Positions 58,201 to 64,000 of a DNA stretch of 64,000 nt are shown here, one piece after another. Source of the DNA: Sphingomonas sp. R-74633 (GTDB lineage Bacteria; Pseudomonadota; Alphaproteobacteria; Sphingomonadales; Sphingomonadaceae). The DNA is taken from contig NZ_JACCFG010000002.1 of the NCBI RefSeq assembly GCF_013416555.1, positions 744,001 through 808,000 of the forward strand. Direction: 5' to 3'. The position numbers were made by a program, and so were the translations under genes. The notes under the pieces are model-generated. The model worked only from the letters and a program-made list of their open reading frames with translations, searched no databases and was not told where the DNA came from. Position 1 is the stretch's first letter. Each line of letters begins with the position of its first letter.

Positions 58201-58306
58201 CGCCGATGGTGGTGTTCTGCGCATGTGCCACCGTGGGCAGCGCCACGAAGCAGGCCGAAAGGAGCAGGCGGGTGCGCATGCTGCGGGCGCGGATCGAAAA
58301 AGTCAT
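52250..58306 (-). CDS. Giant autotransporter (type Va) with PATR repeats and internal duplication
   Basis: 2018 residues from ATG 58306, with GGAGGAAG before it and signal peptide LLLSACFVALPTVAHAQ. The passenger is a beta-helix built from autotransporter-associated repeats of the type GLTKTGTGTLTLSGANTYTG, more than ten of them, plus right-handed-helix sequence at the start (NNGTIEG, NNSGTI). A block of about 235 residues occurs twice 379 codons apart. The C-terminal 260 residues form the barrel (FWIAGDMGQLKAG to SARASAGFRF, ending in Phe). It is exported and exposed on the surface; adhesion or biofilm is likely. No protease motif is seen. Confidence 0.93.
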   Translation of the reverse strand: MTFSIRARSMRTRLLLSACFVALPTVAHAQNTTIGAGTTRTTNLNMDADDTLTVASGGTIQVSGNRAVTINGASTGTGIVITNNGTIEGVPNGTTNGRAISGTGDTATPPAAWLRTITINNTGLIRGGNDAIQITATAADTGVVTINNSGTIISTGTTNTTGVGQAAQGVEMTIPGATLILNNSAGGSITGNEGVLSSGATTIVNAGNITGTGAVVVTNLGTGATSATQGEGVRANSTLTLTNEATGVISGVYGIIGTGNTTIVNRGTITGGDGGLTTSTLTREAIRINLSATSTINNVTLAAGSVTTAGTGLNASGVAVTFGGAAANVAPGTVNTVTVETGAIINGTITAASSTNATDILNLTGSGSQVLVSASNFDTLNVQGGTWGITNGQTLRNGATISTGATLRYDDSGSSGGSVAGTIVNNGTLIQNRTSTVANTGTITGTGGVQIVNTGQFTLFGQNSYSGDTVVSNGRLRSGMTDNSFSANSALIVTGAGVVDMTDSTTTVIDGASVSTPIARNQTVSNLSGDGSVRTSGGTSGGAILTTGSGGGNTEFSGVISGLGGLTKVGTGTLTLSGANTATGQLTVSGGTVALTRWSGATSVINGATLTGAARIYGVLTVGNGTLAPGSNGIGTLNVDGLVLSADTVLNYDLAAPGTGDRIQVNGDLTLDGTLNIADVGGFGEGVYRLVNYTGALTDNGLLIGGVPAGANGSLMTIQTSVATQVNLVYGTPAATTIQFWDGTDNSGDGVAQGGSGSWTNAFPNWTDAAATNNSGWAGAFGVFGGAAGTVTVDDAILFSGAQFMTDGYEIAAGTGTLTTNTALTNIRVDPGLTATISAAITGSGGILKNDAGTLILSGANSYAGATNIQVGTVVALNGGALPATSNVSVASGAALDIRADQTIGGLNGAGNVLLGATLTTGGLNANDSFTGAASGNGGLTKTGTGTLTLGGANSYLGATQVSSGTLQLDGSVAGAVNVASGATLSGSGSAAGVVTIADGAHLAAGGAGAGTFTAGGLVLSSGSVLDMGLGAPNVAGVSDRIQVNGDLTLDGTLNVIDLGGFGVGVYRLIDYTGTLTNNGLDIGTLPAGSNAPHINLQTSVGQQVNLVYDNIVPEIQFWDGAGTTANGAIGGGSGSWNTSGTNWTDANGTANDSWGGRFAVFQGAAGTVTVDGAISVTGMQFMTSGYVLAAGTGALSLADAQTNIRVDPGVSATISAVIGGTGGINKLDSGTLILGGANSYAGATTIAGGTLRAGVGGALPTGTTVTIAAGATLDLTASQTIASLAGAGSVTLSGGSLTTGGGNTDTSYAGIISGSGGLTKAGAGVFTLVGANSYTGATTVSAGTLRLNGGTIGSGALSVAAGATFDVNGGTASVSGLSGAGRILLGSGSLTANTSATSSFTGVISGTGSFAKAGTGNLTLGAANTYSGGTVVTGGTLTAGIANAFGTGTLTVTAPGTVNLANFATTVGGLAGDGNIALGTAILTVNSTGSTAYSGILSGTGRLIKSGTGTLTLNGANTYTGSTTINDGLLVVNGSLAGTLTIGATGRLGGSGRIGSLSVSGIVAPGNSIGTLNVAGSLTFAAGSTYQVEVSPTGISDQIIATGAVTINGGTVSVLTGGQTNFSPLTTYTILTGSAVTGSFGSVVTDLAFLNPSLVYNATTVQLRLLRNDVSLGSVAQTPNQIAVAAAVGATSSGGVFDAVIGLNAADARGAFDQLSGEVFTAAMTVASRDGHDAGRELIGRIDGPRDQKRAFWIAGDMGQLKAGAQDGLAGFDSDRQVLSGGIEMTGDNLRWGVSYRYAKNKISLDAGLGDAKLVSNSAFAYLGYNLGDLRFAGGFGYSANTVSTDRHVAFGSLSNQLVSAGDGHSYTAFGELAYFAKLGGGVRVGPYVGGSINSATFDQAQEWGGAAALVAGKARTTTSLASYGLRGTALINGVTLTGDIGGRTYLDSPESVRMFRFLDTGTGFTANGVQFGKTVVAGRLDASTNVGRLVLGLGLRGETGEGGSSVSARASAGFRF
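54565..55260 (-). repeat. Internal duplication, copy 2, of the autotransporter passenger
   Basis: Contains DRIQVNGDLTLDGTLNVIDL, IQFWDG and TNIRVDPGVSATISAVIGG. Lies 1137 bp from copy 1, measured at the identical run GAGCGTGCCGTCGAG. Edges are approximate. Confidence 0.75.
55700..56400 (-). repeat. Internal duplication, copy 1, of the autotransporter passenger
   Basis: Contains DRIQVNGDLTLDGTLNIADV, IQFWDG and TNIRVDPGLTATISAAITG, matching copy 2 over about 235 residues. The whole block with its linker PATR units is repeated in tandem. Edges are approximate. Confidence 0.75.
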
Positions 58307-59009
58307 GAGTCTTCCTCCCCAAAGGCGGCGCGTTCAGCCGCATTGGTCTCGCCAGTCGTCTGGCTGCTTGTGATTTTCGTGAGCGCGCGCCGCGGCGCCC
58401 GCCCTCGCCGCCCCCGGGCGACGTTATCTGGCGCTAGGCCGGAATCGGCATCCTCGCTTGCTCTCCCATCGCACACCTCTCTGCTCGCATCCGGCTATCC
58501 CGGCCCAGACGGACCAGTTGCGGAATTGTGGTGATAAGGCCCGATCTCCGGTCCGGAGTCAATAGAATGGTTAGTCCAGAAATAAGATACTGGTCCGGTC
58601 CAATTTCGGGAATCTTTGTAATCCGGTGGTTCGCGCCAGAACCGGTCGCACCGCGTCACGCCGCAAGGCACGCCGATAGGCGCGCTTAAGGCGTAACTCG
58701 TCCTCCCGCACAGCGCATAGCCGCACGCGGTCAGGCCAGTTCTTCGATGCTCATTCTGGCGAATCCCCGGAGGGCTCCGGGCCCTAAGGTACAGCTATCG
58801 CGTATCTAGGCATATCAACCCTCTCCCCGACCGGGCATCTTGTTGTCAGATGTCTTTGGTTACCGGTGTCATACCAATAGGGGGCATTTTTCGCGGAGAG
58901 TCAAGCAGTGGTCAGGCCACATTCAAAGCCCAGGCATGCGACATCCCGCCACGACCCGCGTGACGACAGACAAAGCCTCGGGAAAGCTGCGCGCTACGGC
59001 GCGCCGGAA
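58307..59009. other. 703-bp region with no gene upstream of the autotransporter
   Basis: No frame gives a recognisable protein. The DNA includes the perfect inverted repeat CTCCGG-T-CCGGAG (near 58545), the near-palindrome TGGTCCGGTCCA in an AT-richer area around 58590, and ATACCAAT at 58871-58878, which matches the repeats near 62757. It probably holds a long regulated promoter for the autotransporter. Confidence 0.5.
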
Positions 59010-59756
59010 TCAGCTGAGCTGGGCGCTGATCAGGAAGCGGTTGCGGCTGGCCTCGGCCTTGCGGCGGAGCTCCAGGATTTCCTTTTCCTCGTTCGCCTTC
59101 AGCATCGCCTCGAGCAGGCGGCTGAAATGCTTGCGCATCGCCGTGCGCGCCGCAGTCGAATCGCGCTGCTTGAGCGCCTCGAGCACGGCGGCATGCTCGT
59201 CGTGCCGGGTGTCGTCGTCCTTGTGGCACACCGAGGCATGGAGTGCGCAGATCTCAGGGATTTCGGTGCGCATCCGCCACAGCGTGTTGATCACGAACAT
59301 GATCGCCTGATTGCCCGAGGCGGAGGCAATGGTCAGGTGGAAGGCGCGGTCCGCATCCGTCGCGGCGGCGCTGCCCTCCTCGGCTTCGGACATGGCGGCG
59401 ACCAGCGCCTCCAGCACTTCAATCTGCTCGTCGCTGATCGTCGGAGCAGCCAACGCGGCCGCCTCGGACTCGAACAGCGAACGCGCCTCGGTCAGTTCGA
59501 ACGCGCTGACCGTCGGCAGCGCGCCGGCGCTCGCCTCGTTGCGATCGCAAACATAGACGCCCGAGCCGGTCTTGATCCGCACCAGCCCCTGCGCCTGGAG
59601 CGCGATCTCGGCCTCGCGGATAGTGACCCGGCTCACGCCCAGCCGTTCCGCCATCTCCCGCTCGCCGGGCAGTCGCGATCCGGGAGGGAAAGTGCCCTCC
59701 GCGACCATCGCGGCAATCCGCTCGGCGATATCCTGGAAGAGACGGCGTTCGGCCAT
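59010..59756 (-). CDS. FadR-subfamily GntR regulator (FCD domain)
   Basis: 248 residues starting MAERRLFQDIAERIAAMVAEGTFPPGSRLPGEREMAERLGVSRVTIREAEIALQAQGLVRIKTGSGVYV; the rest of the long open frame upstream is receptor coding sequence. The FCD domain has the metal/carboxylate-ligand residues DADRAFHLTIA, LHASVCHKD and HDEHAAVLEAL. FadR-type proteins next to uronate genes are UxuR/KdgR-like. It probably regulates the TonB receptor and divergent sugar kinase. The C-terminal 20 residues are highly charged. Confidence 0.92.
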   Translation of the reverse strand: MAERRLFQDIAERIAAMVAEGTFPPGSRLPGEREMAERLGVSRVTIREAEIALQAQGLVRIKTGSGVYVCDRNEASAGALPTVSAFELTEARSLFESEAAALAAPTISDEQIEVLEALVAAMSEAEEGSAAATDADRAFHLTIASASGNQAIMFVINTLWRMRTEIPEICALHASVCHKDDDTRHDEHAAVLEALKQRDSTAARTAMRKHFSRLLEAMLKANEEKEILELRRKAEASRNRFLISAQLS

Positions 59757-59851
59757 AAAGCCCTCAGTTCTTGATCGTAAGCGAATGCAATGCCTTAGAC
59801 TGCGCCCATTTGGAATAGGCAATTGGTCCGCACCACCGCATTCGCCGTGGA

Positions 59852-62731
59852 TTAGCGCAGGCGAAGGCGGAAGCTCAGGAAATATTGCGGCCCATAATAT
59901 TCGACATTCCGGGTGCTGCCGACGACCGGCATGTACTCGACGCGCGGCTCGTTGAAGAGGTTGAGCGCCTGGAAGCGAATATCGGCAAGCTTGTTGATCT
60001 TGTAGCTGATGTTCGCATCGAAGGTGTTGTTGCCCTCGACATAGCGCAGCTGCGTATTGTCGGTGGTGAACGCCTGATAATAGCGCGAGCGATAGCGATA
60101 GATGCCCTGCAGCGAGATCGGCCCGATCTCGTAGAATGCCTGGGCCGAGAAGACGTGCTTCGAATAGCCGCTTAGGCCGGCCGCCGGGATCAGCCCGGGG
60201 GTCACGTCGCCGGTCACGCTGTCGACGATATCGCCGTAGCGGATGTCCTGCGTCTTGTAGTTCGACCAGGCATAATTGTAGCTCAGCTTCACGCCGAACC
60301 CGTCGAGCGGATGCGGCAGCCAGGTGAACTGGTTCGATGCCGTGATCTCGACGCCGTAGAGGTCGGCCTTGTCGTCGCTGTTGGTGGTCTGGGTGACCGG
60401 CACGGCGTAATCCTGCCCGCCGATCGTGAAGTTCTCGTCGGTGGTGATTGGGATCTTCCCGCCGGTGAACTTCTTGTAATAGACCGTCGCCGCGAACAGC
60501 GTGTCCTTGTTCGCGTAATATTCGAATGCCGCGTCGGCATTCCACGACATGGTCGGCTTCAGCCGCGGGCTGCCAGTGGCGATGATCGAGTTGATCGCGT
60601 CGGTCACCGAGGTGAAGCCCGTGCCCACTTCCAGCGTGATCGAGCGGCCGGCACCCAGCGCGCTCGGCGCGGGGCGCGACATTGCGCGGTAGATGCCGGT
60701 GCGGATGCGCATCTTCGGCGACAGGTCGAAGATCGCGTTGACGCTCGGCAGCCAGCGCATCGTGCCCGCGGTGACTTCGGTATTGGTGAAGGTGCCGTTC
60801 TCTCGCAGCGAGATCGAGCCATCGCTGTTGTTGATCACATCGAGGCCGGAGCGCAGACCCCGCGCGGTCACCTGCGTATGCACACCGCGCAGGCCGAAAT
60901 TGCCGCGCACGCCCAGCCCGCCAAGATCACCCGAGAAGCTCGCCATCGCATAGCCCGCCCAGGTCTCTTCGGTGACGTCCGAATTCTCGACCGCGCGCAG
61001 GTCGCCGGTGTTGCCGGGATCCTCGGTGCCCAGATAGTTGCGGAACTGGCAGAGCGCGTCGAAGGCCGCGAAGCTGCCCAGGCCCTGGCTCGGCGCATCG
61101 GAGAAGAAGTTCTTCTCCGCAAACGGCGTGCGGCAGGCCAGATTCACCGCGCGGTCCACCGCCAGGCTGTCCTGGGTGATGATCTTGTCGTTGCTGTAGC
61201 CGAAGAACTTGCGTTGCGCCCAGCGGCCGCCGACGTCGATCCGCTGGATGAAGCCGTCGAGCTTGTAGCTGGCGTCGAACCGCGCCGAGAGGATCTCGTC
61301 GTCGCGGCCATCCTGCGATCGGGTCAGCTGCGCGTCGTCGCTGAACGCCGTGTAGTCGGTCGGGCTGAAGCGCGAATCATAGGTGAAGTTCGGCAGGAAG
61401 CTCTGCGTGAAGTCGACATGATAGGGAATGCGCTGGTTGTTGATCGCCGTGCGCACGCCATTGATGTCGAACGGATCGGTGCGCAGGCGTGTCGTGCGGG
61501 TGATGTCGAGGCGCGTGGTGTGCGAATAGCCGAAGTCGCCGGTCACGGTCAGGCGGTCGGTCGGCTTCCATTCGATATTGCCGCCGAAGCCCAGATATTT
61601 CTCGTCGCGCTGGAACAGGCCCGACTGCACCTGCATCGTTGCCGAACCATCGGCCGAGAGCAGCTGGTGGTTGTCACCGATCACGACGTTGTGGAGATTG
61701 TAGCGGCCCTCGGCGGTGCCGAAATCGTGGCGCTCTTCGCTGTACTGGCGCCGCGAATATTGCAGATCGAAATTGACGTCGATCGTCGGGCTCGGCTGCC
61801 ACTGGACCGCGCCGAACACGGCGTTGCGCAGGTCCGAGGTGATCATCTGGCGATAGAGATACGAGTTGGACGCGTGGTAAAAAGGCGTGCCCGAATTGCC
61901 CTGCTGGCGAGTCACTTCGGTGCAGTTGGTGGTGGAGACAACCGCGGCGTTGCAGGTGAACCAGGTCGAGCTGGTATAGAAGCGCTCGACCGGATCGTTC
62001 ACGTCGTTGCGCTGATAGCCGATCGAGACGCCGAGCCGGCCAAGGCCGCCCAGGTTGAACTGGTCGATATAGCTGGCGGTAGCGCGGTAGCCATAGCCGC
62101 TCTGGCCGCTGATCCGGTCCTGATAGGGGTTGTAGTTGCCCTTGATCTCGCCCTGGATCTGGCGGCGCTTGTAGTCGAGCGGCTTGCGCGTCTCGAGCTG
62201 GATCTGGCCGGCGACGCCGCCTTCGATCAAGTCGGCCTGCTGCGTCTTGTAGATCTTGATCGCGTTGAACAGCTCGGACGGGAACTGGCCGAAATTGACG
62301 GCGCGGTCGCCCGACCCGTTGGTCGCTTCGCGGCCGTTGAGCGTGGTCATGCTGAGACCCGAGCCGAGGCCGCGGATCGAGACTTCGGTGGGGCCGTAAT
62401 TGGCGCGGTCGATCGAGGCGCCGGTGATCGTCGCGATCACTTCGCCGACCGACTGCCCTGGCAGCTCGCCGATTTCCTTTGATGAGACCGCATCGACGAT
62501 CGCATCCGAATCGCGCTTGGACTGGATCGAGCTCTGGATCGTCTCGCGGATCGCGGTGACGACGATCTGGTCTTCCTGCGCCGTTTCGGGTGCCGCCTCA
62601 GGGGCGGCCTGCTCGGCAGAGGCCGGTGCGCTGTCCTGCGCCCAGGCCGGCGTAACTGCCAGCGCCGCAGCGACCGACACGCCCGCCAGAAGAACCGAGC
62701 GCGCGCGCGTACGGACGGAGACCAGAGCCAT
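59852..62731 (-). CDS. TonB-dependent receptor, Caulobacter/Xanthomonas carbohydrate type
   Basis: 959 residues with signal peptide (LLAGVSVAAALAVTPAWAQ), TonB box (QEDQIVVTAIRETIQ), plug (SSKEIGELPGQSVGEVIATITGASIDRANYGPTEVSIRGLGSGLSMTTLNGRE) and barrel ending YFLSFRLRLR. No STN domain. The early ELPGQSVGEVI...TLNGREATN pattern is that of receptors importing plant-polymer oligosaccharides. Between a FadR-type regulator and a divergent ketodeoxygluconate-type kinase, uptake of uronate oligomers (pectin, alginate or glucuronan) is likely. Confidence 0.92.
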   Translation of the reverse strand: MALVSVRTRARSVLLAGVSVAAALAVTPAWAQDSAPASAEQAAPEAAPETAQEDQIVVTAIRETIQSSIQSKRDSDAIVDAVSSKEIGELPGQSVGEVIATITGASIDRANYGPTEVSIRGLGSGLSMTTLNGREATNGSGDRAVNFGQFPSELFNAIKIYKTQQADLIEGGVAGQIQLETRKPLDYKRRQIQGEIKGNYNPYQDRISGQSGYGYRATASYIDQFNLGGLGRLGVSIGYQRNDVNDPVERFYTSSTWFTCNAAVVSTTNCTEVTRQQGNSGTPFYHASNSYLYRQMITSDLRNAVFGAVQWQPSPTIDVNFDLQYSRRQYSEERHDFGTAEGRYNLHNVVIGDNHQLLSADGSATMQVQSGLFQRDEKYLGFGGNIEWKPTDRLTVTGDFGYSHTTRLDITRTTRLRTDPFDINGVRTAINNQRIPYHVDFTQSFLPNFTYDSRFSPTDYTAFSDDAQLTRSQDGRDDEILSARFDASYKLDGFIQRIDVGGRWAQRKFFGYSNDKIITQDSLAVDRAVNLACRTPFAEKNFFSDAPSQGLGSFAAFDALCQFRNYLGTEDPGNTGDLRAVENSDVTEETWAGYAMASFSGDLGGLGVRGNFGLRGVHTQVTARGLRSGLDVINNSDGSISLRENGTFTNTEVTAGTMRWLPSVNAIFDLSPKMRIRTGIYRAMSRPAPSALGAGRSITLEVGTGFTSVTDAINSIIATGSPRLKPTMSWNADAAFEYYANKDTLFAATVYYKKFTGGKIPITTDENFTIGGQDYAVPVTQTTNSDDKADLYGVEITASNQFTWLPHPLDGFGVKLSYNYAWSNYKTQDIRYGDIVDSVTGDVTPGLIPAAGLSGYSKHVFSAQAFYEIGPISLQGIYRYRSRYYQAFTTDNTQLRYVEGNNTFDANISYKINKLADIRFQALNLFNEPRVEYMPVVGSTRNVEYYGPQYFLSFRLRLR

Positions 62732-62756
62732 TCAAATCCTCCCAGATTCTATTTTT

Positions 62757-62815
62757 ATACCAATTCTATGAACCACAGGTCAGGATAATGTCAATGATAT
62801 CTTGATACCAATTCT
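62757..62815. promoter_or_regulatory. Two direct ATACCAATTCT repeats in the divergent receptor/kinase promoter
   Basis: ATACCAATTCT at 62757-62767 and again at 62805-62815, 48 bp apart, in the AT-rich 129-bp gap between the receptor and kinase genes. They look like half of the UxuR/ExuR-type operator AATTGGTATACCAATT. Binding by the FadR-type protein at 59010 is inferred. Confidence 0.65.
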
Positions 62816-62860
62816 CCAATCCGCTTAGTGCGCCGCAACAAAACAGGACAGGAGGATTGG

Positions 62861-63895
62861 ATGGCAACCGGACCAGCGGGTAGCGGACCAGCACGGCTTA
62901 TCGGCTTCGGCGAAGTGCTCACCCGCCTCGCCACGCAGGGCCGGGTCCAACTCGCGCAGGCGCGCAGCCTCGATCTCCATATTGGCGGGGCAGAAGCCAA
63001 TGTCGCGGCGGCGCTGGCATCGCTCGGCCACCGCACCGCGATGGTCTCAGCGATTCCGCATCACGGGCTCGGCGACAGCGCCTGGCGCGCGCTGAGCGCA
63101 GCCGGGGTCGACCTGCGCCACAGTGTACGCGCGCCGGGCCGGCAGGGGCTCTATTTCCTCACACCCGGCGGATCGCTGCGCGCTTCCGAGATCCTCTATG
63201 ACCGCGCCGGCAGCGCCTTCGCTCTGCACGACTGGGCCGGGTTCGACTGGCAAGCGGCGCTTGCGGGCGCCGAGTGGCTGCACGTCTCGGGCATCACCCC
63301 TGCCCTCGGCCCCGATCTCGCCCTGGCGACGCACACCGCGATGGCCGCGGCGCGCGCGCTCGGCCTGCGCATCTCGTTCGACGGCAATTACCGGCCGGCC
63401 TTGTGGGAGAGCTGGGACAGCAATCCCCGCGCGATCCTCACCGAGCTGGTCCGCCAAGCCGATCTGTTCTTCGCCAACCACCGCGACATGGCGCTGCTGC
63501 TCGATCACCCCTTCTCAGGCGACGGCGAGGCACGGCGGCGCGAGGCGGCGCTCGCCGGGTTCGAGGCCTTCCCCAACCTCAAATGGATCGCCTCGACCGC
63601 GCGCCACGTCGAGACCAGCGACTGCCACCGCCTCGCCGCGCGGATCGACACGCTCGAGACCGGCTTCCAGACGCGCGAGGTTCTGATGCCCGGCATTATC
63701 GACCGGATCGGCGGCGGCGACGCCTTTGCCGCCGGCGTGCTGCACGGACTGATCGAGGGCACCGACGTGCCGCGCGCCGCCGAACTCGGGCTGGCGCTCG
63801 CCTGCCTCAAGCACAGCGTCCCCGGCGACATGGCGCTCTTTCCGCGTGCCGACGTGGAAGGTTTCTCTGGCGAAGGCGCCGATGTGAAACGCTAG
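62861..63895 (+). CDS. kdgK: PfkB-family sugar kinase, 2-keto-3-deoxygluconate kinase-like
   Basis: 344 residues from ATG 62861 behind GGAGGATTGG. PfkB marks: ARLIGFGEVLTRL, DLHIGGAEANVAAALASLGH, ISFDGNYRPALWES, LFFANHRDMALLL and the catalytic IIDRIGGGDAFAAGVLHGLI (Asp in GGGDA). FDGNYRPALW is typical of KdgK, which makes KDPG in uronate breakdown. Divergent from the TonB receptor. Its stop overlaps the convergent gene by 4 bp (CTAG). Confidence 0.88.
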   Translation: MATGPAGSGPARLIGFGEVLTRLATQGRVQLAQARSLDLHIGGAEANVAAALASLGHRTAMVSAIPHHGLGDSAWRALSAAGVDLRHSVRAPGRQGLYFLTPGGSLRASEILYDRAGSAFALHDWAGFDWQAALAGAEWLHVSGITPALGPDLALATHTAMAAARALGLRISFDGNYRPALWESWDSNPRAILTELVRQADLFFANHRDMALLLDHPFSGDGEARRREAALAGFEAFPNLKWIASTARHVETSDCHRLAARIDTLETGFQTREVLMPGIIDRIGGGDAFAAGVLHGLIEGTDVPRAAELGLALACLKHSVPGDMALFPRADVEGFSGEGADVKR

Positions 63896-64000
63896 AACAG
63901 CTTCCAGATCGGGTTCGCCGGATCGGCCAGCAGCTTCACTGTCAACGCGGCGGACATCACCACCAGCAGCGGCCGCACGCCCTTGCCCCCGAAGCGGATC
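63892..64000 (-). CDS. C-terminus of TauE/SafE-like permease (partial)
   Basis: Only the last 35 codons are in the window: IRFGGKGVRPLLVVMSAALT then VKLLADPANPIWKLF-stop. The RPLLVVMSAALTVKLL helix ending before DPANPIW is typical of the last helix of sulfite/taurine exporters of the TauE/SafE family. The stop TAG overlaps the kinase stop. Confidence 0.65.
   Translation of the reverse strand, partial: IRFGGKGVRPLLVVMSAALTVKLLADPANPIWKLF

Noticed and set aside
52250..58306. Possible CRISPR or tandem-repeat array
   Set aside because: Repeats are protein-level PATR units within one open reading frame, with unequal spacing and no constant DNA repeat.
60311..62482. 723-codon plus-strand frame opposite the carbohydrate TonB receptor
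   Set aside because: Third-position GC effect only; the sequence is a low-complexity Arg/Ala/Asp/Val string.

Overview
The window is high-GC DNA from an alphaproteobacterium, most likely a Sphingomonas-type member of the Sphingomonadaceae. The basis is protein character rather than a marker gene: large TonB-dependent receptors, an isopeptidase-type lasso peptide locus with an unshared set of precursors ending in GLSDD, a CsgG/HfaB-type holdfast-anchor operon, and DUF3597/DUF4142/GFA housekeeping neighbours. Overlapping start/stop codons (ATGA, GTGA, TGATG) are common, so many groups below are read as operons.

Layout. 1-3.6 kb is the end of a heavy-metal efflux cassette: RND pump C-terminus, DUF190 protein, ZIP-like permease, and an SPC-type P1B ATPase with a His-rich N-terminus. 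4.1-9.2 kb is an hfaA-hfaB-hfaD-like operon for a secreted, curli-related surface fibre or adhesin. 9.3-10.9 kb has a LysR regulator divergent from a membrane-anchored protein that looks like an RNase A-superfamily toxin domain.

10.9-25.5 kb is the most interesting part and looks like one accessory island. On the plus strand are an ECF sigma factor, a FecR anti-sigma factor, an STN-type TonB receptor and a secreted lasso-peptide isopeptidase. Convergent to them on the minus strand are luxR, luxI, a phytanoyl-CoA-dioxygenase-like gene, a GntR regulator, three tandem lasso precursor genes (each 43 aa, each followed or separated by GC-rich hairpins), the RRE-fused cysteine protease (B) and the macrolactam synthetase (C). 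luxI, phyH and gntR are joined by ATGA overlaps and read straight into the precursors. A tyrosine integrase ends the region next to trmB. An 18-nt element upstream of luxI recurs (17 of 18 identical) upstream of the RNase-like gene 13 kb away, which suggests a shared quorum-sensing operator.

25.6-48 kb is mostly core genome: trmB, two degenerate EAL proteins around a secreted protein, a TetR-controlled membrane protein with two visible operators, metK, lnt, an N-carbamoylputrescine amidase, a sulfite-oxidase-like protein, a family 5-type uracil-DNA glycosylase, folK overlapping tRNA-Lys(TTT), several small conserved genes, a two-domain KaiC-like ATPase coupled to a hybrid histidine kinase, an Lrp regulator divergent from a leucine-dehydrogenase-type enzyme, hemerythrin, and serine acetyltransferase behind a 34-codon overlapping ORF.

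47.7-51.7 kb is a likely peptidoglycan amino-sugar salvage operon (serine hydrolase, NamZ/DUF1343, SSS symporter). 52.2-58.3 kb is a 2018-residue autotransporter with an internal duplication. The end of the window holds a FadR-type regulator, a carbohydrate-type TonB receptor, a divergent 2-keto-3-deoxygluconate-type kinase, and the C-terminus of a TauE/SafE-like permease, together suggesting uronate or polysaccharide use. No rRNA, CRISPR array or insertion sequence was seen.
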